The notes beneath the pieces were generated by a model. It was not told where the DNA came from. It searched no databases and worked only from the letters and a program-made list of their open reading frames with translations. From Dehalococcoidia bacterium (GTDB lineage: Bacteria; Chloroflexota; Dehalococcoidia; Dehalococcoidales; RBG-16-60-22): a DNA stretch of 39,395 nt. The position numbers and the translations under genes are program-made. Shown here in pieces: positions 35,622 through 39,395 of the stretch. The stretch spans positions 1 to 39,395 of the forward strand of contig DUFB01000077.1 in assembly GCA_011192005.1 (NCBI GenBank). The letters are read 5' to 3'. The stretch's first letter is position 1. Each line of letters starts with the position of its first letter.

Positions 35622-37238
35622 ATGAAAAGAATTTTGTTTTTTACCTTCGCATTAATCCTTGCGAGCATGTTAATTTTCTCTGGTTGCGGCGAACCGGAAG
35701 AAACAACAGCTCCAACAACAGCCCCGACAACTGCCCCGACAACTGCCCCGACAACACAACCAACCACTGCGGGACCGGAGTATGGCGGCACTCTGAGGTG
35801 TGTAGCAGGTGCTATTCCCAATGTTCTCGGGTATGCCCCGGAGAAAGCACCATCGGATAACTTTTACATGCTCCCCGTTATAGAAAGATTAGCCGAGTGG
35901 GGGGATGAAGAGGGAACTATGGTCGGGATACTGGCTGAGTCTTGGGACATAGACTCAGAAGCCCTGACCTTCACCTGGCACCTCAGGCAGGGTGTTACTT
36001 TCCATGATGGGACACCCTGGAATGCTGAAGCGTGCCAGTGGAACTTCCAGATGTTGCTGGACGCTAACCGGCTTACCATGGGCCAGTTTATCGACTCGCT
36101 CGACGTTCTCGATGAATATACTCTCAGGATGAATCTTAACAAAATAGACTGGGTAATGTCCGAACAATGGGGATTAATGTCGCCGATTTCCCCGACAGCT
36201 TATGAGAACTCTGGTAGTACCGAGGAGGAGCGTATAGCCTGGGCGCGCGAAAACGCCGTCGGTACGGGCCCTTATACAGTCGCCGAGTGGCAGCGGGACG
36301 ACCATATCAATTTTGTTAAAAACGATAACTACTGGCGACCTGGGTTGCCTTACCTTGATGCTATTGAAATCCGCCGCATACCCGACCCAATGGTGGCCGC
36401 CGCCATGATGGAGGCAGGAGAAGCAGATATCTGGTTTGCTGTATCCTCAGTGCAGAATATAGTCGATTTACAGGCGAAGGGCCTTAAGTTTGTTTGGGGA
36501 CCCGGTATGTTCCTGGCTATACTGTTCAACTCCAATGACCCCGAGTCATATTTCGCCGACAAGCTGGTGCGTGAAGCAATTGAGTACGCAATTAACCGAC
36601 CCGAACTCGCCGAGATGCTGGGGCAGGGATTGTATGAACCTCTTCACCAGATGGCTTCATCAACATGGCCAGGTTATGTAGAGGGTTACAATCCCAGACC
36701 GTATGATCCGGATAAAGCCAGAGAATTACTGGAACAAGCGGGTCACCCTAATGGCTTCAAGACTACCCTGCTCCTTATGGAGACGGGAATAGATGCGGGC
36801 TCTGCCATAAAGGCTTACCTCGGGGAGGTGGGTATTGAGGTTGAGCTGGATGTTGCTGATATCGGCAGATATTTCGGGTCGGTTTTCGGTACCGGCTGGA
36901 GCGATATGGTTTATTCTGCATCCGGCATCAATCCGAGTGCCACTGACCTGTACATCCATTTCGGTCCCAATCCTGTGACGTACCGGACCGGCAACATCTA
37001 CAAGACGCCTGAATACCTAGCAAAATGCGAAGCGGCTCTAGCCCCCCAGTTCAAGACCGCCGCCGAAGCCATGGCCAAGATCAAGGAAGCCATAAGACAG
37101 GCCGGTGAAGATGCCATGATTGTCCCGCTTTTCAGGACGGCTGAATGCTCCATAATGCAGACATACGTTCATACTGAATATCCGAAGATTCACGGCATCA
37201 TCTGGCGACCATACAATGACTGGATGGAAGCACACTAA
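35622..37238 (+). CDS. ABC transporter substrate-binding lipoprotein (family 5, peptide/nickel type)
   Basis: Lipobox LIFSGC, PTTA linker, SBP_bac_5 features (AESWDIDSEALTFTWHLRQGVTFHDGTPWNAE). Confidence 0.93.
   Translation: MKRILFFTFALILASMLIFSGCGEPEETTAPTTAPTTAPTTAPTTQPTTAGPEYGGTLRCVAGAIPNVLGYAPEKAPSDNFYMLPVIERLAEWGDEEGTMVGILAESWDIDSEALTFTWHLRQGVTFHDGTPWNAEACQWNFQMLLDANRLTMGQFIDSLDVLDEYTLRMNLNKIDWVMSEQWGLMSPISPTAYENSGSTEEERIAWARENAVGTGPYTVAEWQRDDHINFVKNDNYWRPGLPYLDAIEIRRIPDPMVAAAMMEAGEADIWFAVSSVQNIVDLQAKGLKFVWGPGMFLAILFNSNDPESYFADKLVREAIEYAINRPELAEMLGQGLYEPLHQMASSTWPGYVEGYNPRPYDPDKARELLEQAGHPNGFKTTLLLMETGIDAGSAIKAYLGEVGIEVELDVADIGRYFGSVFGTGWSDMVYSASGINPSATDLYIHFGPNPVTYRTGNIYKTPEYLAKCEAALAPQFKTAAEAMAKIKEAIRQAGEDAMIVPLFRTAECSIMQTYVHTEYPKIHGIIWRPYNDWMEAH
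35721..35755 (+). repeat. In-frame 12-bp tandem repeat (GCCCCGACAACT, about 2.9 copies) encoding the APTT linker
   Basis: GCCCCGACAACT at 35721 and 35733, GCCCCGACAAC at 35745. Confidence 0.85.
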
Positions 37239-37253
37239 CTAAATAATAATAAA

Positions 37254-37301
37254 GCCGGATGGTTCATTATCACCTTGAAAAAAGGTAGTGGGCCATCCGG
37301 C
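37254..37301 (+). other. Intercistronic hairpin between substrate-binding and permease genes
   Basis: GCCGGATGG (37254-37262) / CCATCCGGC (37293-37301) with a nested CACCTT/AAGGT stem. Confidence 0.6.
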
Positions 37302-37430
37302 ATCGATAATAATAAGAAGTAGCTATTCTTAATAACCAGACCGTAAATCATTTACAGGGATTTAGATCCTAATAGTGTACTATTTATATTCCTGTTTAGT
37401 GTAGTGCGGTTGTGCGGTCTGAGGTTAATT

Positions 37431-38390
37431 ATGACAACGTATATCATACGGCGACTTATACAGGCAGTAATTATCCTTTTAATAGTAACCATATTGGTTT
37501 TCTTTGTTATGCGGTTGCTACCCGGCGACCCCATAATTATCTACGTTGCCCAAACAGCCCAGCTGGAAGCCATGCCCCCGGAAATGATTGACAAACTCCG
37601 GGCACAGTTTGGCCTAGACAAACCGATAGTCATTCAATACTTCAACTGGATGGGTAATATTTTTCGGGGAGACTTTGGTGAATCGATATTCTACCATGAG
37701 GATGTCAGTAAGCTCATGCTGGAACGTTTCCCGGTAACATTACACCTCGGTATCACCGCTTTAATCGTTGGCTCTGTCTTAGGTCTTTTATCAGGATTAC
37801 TGGCGGCCATAAGACGCGGTAAATGGCTGGATAAAATAATCACACCGCTGACATACATTGGGATAACTATCCCCATTTTTATGCTGGCAATATTATTGAT
37901 ATATACTATCGGTCTGAGGCTTAGCTGGCTTCCTATCGCAGGGTATACCTCACCGTTCGAAGATTTCTGGTTGAGCACCAGACAAATAATCATGCCCGTA
38001 ATCTGCCTGGCTGTTTTCAGTCTTGCCGCTAATGCCCGTCAGATGCGGTCAAGCATGCTTGAAGTAATCGCGCAGGATTATATCCGCACGGCATGGGCTA
38101 AAGGATTAAGCGAGCGTGTAGTAGTAGTAAAACACGCTTTGAAAAATAGCCTTATCCCGGTCATTACACTGATAGGACTTGGTGTTGGCCTTATCTTCAG
38201 CGGTTCCTTCATCATCGAGACGATATTTGCTATTCCCGGTGTCGGTCGTTTAATGGTCAGTAGCATCTTTGGACAGGACTATGTGGTTGTACAGGCCATC
38301 ACCTTCGTCATTGCCGTCATCGTATTGGTGGTCAATCTGATCGTCGATATTTCCTACGGATGGTTAGACCCGAGAATACGGTATGGCTAA
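37431..38390 (+). CDS. ABC transporter permease (DppB/OppB family)
   Basis: MTTYIIRRLIQAVIILLIVTILVFFVMRLLPGDP; start at 37431 preferred over track 37404. Confidence 0.93.
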   Translation: MTTYIIRRLIQAVIILLIVTILVFFVMRLLPGDPIIIYVAQTAQLEAMPPEMIDKLRAQFGLDKPIVIQYFNWMGNIFRGDFGESIFYHEDVSKLMLERFPVTLHLGITALIVGSVLGLLSGLLAAIRRGKWLDKIITPLTYIGITIPIFMLAILLIYTIGLRLSWLPIAGYTSPFEDFWLSTRQIIMPVICLAVFSLAANARQMRSSMLEVIAQDYIRTAWAKGLSERVVVVKHALKNSLIPVITLIGLGVGLIFSGSFIIETIFAIPGVGRLMVSSIFGQDYVVVQAITFVIAVIVLVVNLIVDISYGWLDPRIRYG

Positions 38391-38402
38391 AAGAGAATAA
38401 AC

Positions 38403-39296
38403 ATGGCAGAAGAAAGAAACATAACAGGCTTTGAAGAAGCTCCGCCACCTGTCAGTGAGTGGCGCCGCTTTCGGAGGGTTTTTTTCTCGCGCGGGGTTGT
38501 CCTCTTCGGCCTTATCATATTGGTTCTGTTATTTTTAGTAGCTGTCCTTGCACCATGGATATCACCTTATGATCCATACAAAATGAGTGTGGGAAAATCT
38601 CTTGAGCACCCGAGTTCACAACATTTATTGGGTACTGATATACTCGGTCGGGATACCCTCAGCCGACTTATCTACGGCTCACGGACGGCACTCATGGTAG
38701 GATTCATATCCGTCGGGATTGCGGGGGTTATCGGTATACCATTAGGTATCATCGCGGGGTATCTTGGAGGATTCCTTAATACGATTATTATGAGAACTAT
38801 GGATGCACTCCTGTGTTTTCCTATGCTTCTACTGGCTCTTGTCCTGGCGGCTGTCCTCGGAGGTGGTATACAAAACGTTATCGTCGCTCTAAGCGTAGCA
38901 ACGATACCCGGATATGCCAGAGTAGCGTGTGGTGTGACGATGAGCATCAGGGAAAATGACTATATCCTCTCGGCACAGGCTATGGGTTCCAGCGATGCAC
39001 TTATTATGTTTAAACATATTTTACCCAATACCTTCCCACCGCTTATTGTTTTAATGACTATGCAGTTAGGAGCCCTTATTCTTGCCGAAGCCGGCCTTAG
39101 CTTTCTTGGTATTGGTATTGAACCGCCAGGAGCCGCCTGGGGTGCCATGGTTAATGCCGGCCGTAATTACCTGCTAAATAATCCTGAATTATCCTTCTCA
39201 CCGTGCATTGCCATCATGCTGGTTGTCTTTGCTTTTAACATGGTTGGTGATGGGCTAAGAGATGCTCTCGATCCCAGGTTAAGGGGTCTTTTATAG
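38403..39296 (+). CDS. ABC transporter permease (DppC/OppC family)
   Basis: APWISPYDPYKM...HLLGTDILGRDTLSRLIYGSRTALMVG; C-terminal LRDALDPRLRG. Confidence 0.95.
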   Translation: MAEERNITGFEEAPPPVSEWRRFRRVFFSRGVVLFGLIILVLLFLVAVLAPWISPYDPYKMSVGKSLEHPSSQHLLGTDILGRDTLSRLIYGSRTALMVGFISVGIAGVIGIPLGIIAGYLGGFLNTIIMRTMDALLCFPMLLLALVLAAVLGGGIQNVIVALSVATIPGYARVACGVTMSIRENDYILSAQAMGSSDALIMFKHILPNTFPPLIVLMTMQLGALILAEAGLSFLGIGIEPPGAAWGAMVNAGRNYLLNNPELSFSPCIAIMLVVFAFNMVGDGLRDALDPRLRGLL

Positions 39297-39309
39297 TGAG
39301 GACTGGATT

Positions 39310-39395
39310 ATGACAGAACTACTAAAAGTCAACAAACTGGCAACTTATTTCAACACCGAAAGCGGGTTAGTTAAAGCCGTCGATGGCGTGTCCTA
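39310..39395 (+). CDS. ABC transporter ATP-binding protein (OppD/DppD type), N-terminus only
   Basis: MTELLKVNKLATYFNTESGLVKAVDGVSY..., truncated by window end. Confidence 0.85.
   Translation, partial: MTELLKVNKLATYFNTESGLVKAVDGVS

Noticed and set aside
35721-35755. Possible CRISPR-like short repeats
   Set aside because: Contiguous 12-bp in-frame coding repeat without spacers; no cas genes.
35519-35821. Minus-strand ORF with VVGAVVGAVVGAVV repeats
   Set aside because: Artifact of the antisense of the PTTA-encoding tandem repeat.

Overview
The window is a bacterial chromosome segment that reads like Chloroflexota/Dehalococcoidia (taxonomy inferred from gene style only). Much of it is housekeeping. 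It holds a nitrogen-assimilation operon (NrpR-like repressor, HisF, FMN-binding glutamate synthase). It also holds a dsrM/dsrK/dsrC-type redox module next to a C_GCAxxG_C_C protein. A long minus-strand block carries dxs, pgk, apgM, tpiA, miaA, dapF, dapL, hflX and an EamA transporter, and a second minus-strand block carries ftsA/ftsZ. At the right end a UroD-like methyltransferase sits divergent to an AprA/fumarate-reductase-like flavoprotein with a small ferredoxin, followed by an oligopeptide-type ABC transporter truncated by the window end. There are three tRNA genes (Gly-TCC, Met-CAT, Arg-TCT). The most notable accessory structure is a 4.3-kb segment bounded by tRNA-Arg and an exact 45-bp copy of its 3' end (22764-22808 and 27093-27137). 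This segment looks like an integrated element with no integrase. It carries a 1082-aa ATPase/TPR/BTAD regulator and an unlisted 44-codon ORF with a signal peptide. Other notable items are a promoter-to-terminator structured RNA candidate at about 4258-4480, an hflX whose conserved N-terminus has no ATG/GTG/TTG start, and a candidate NrpR autoregulatory operator. All family calls come from reading the protein sequences; no database search was run.
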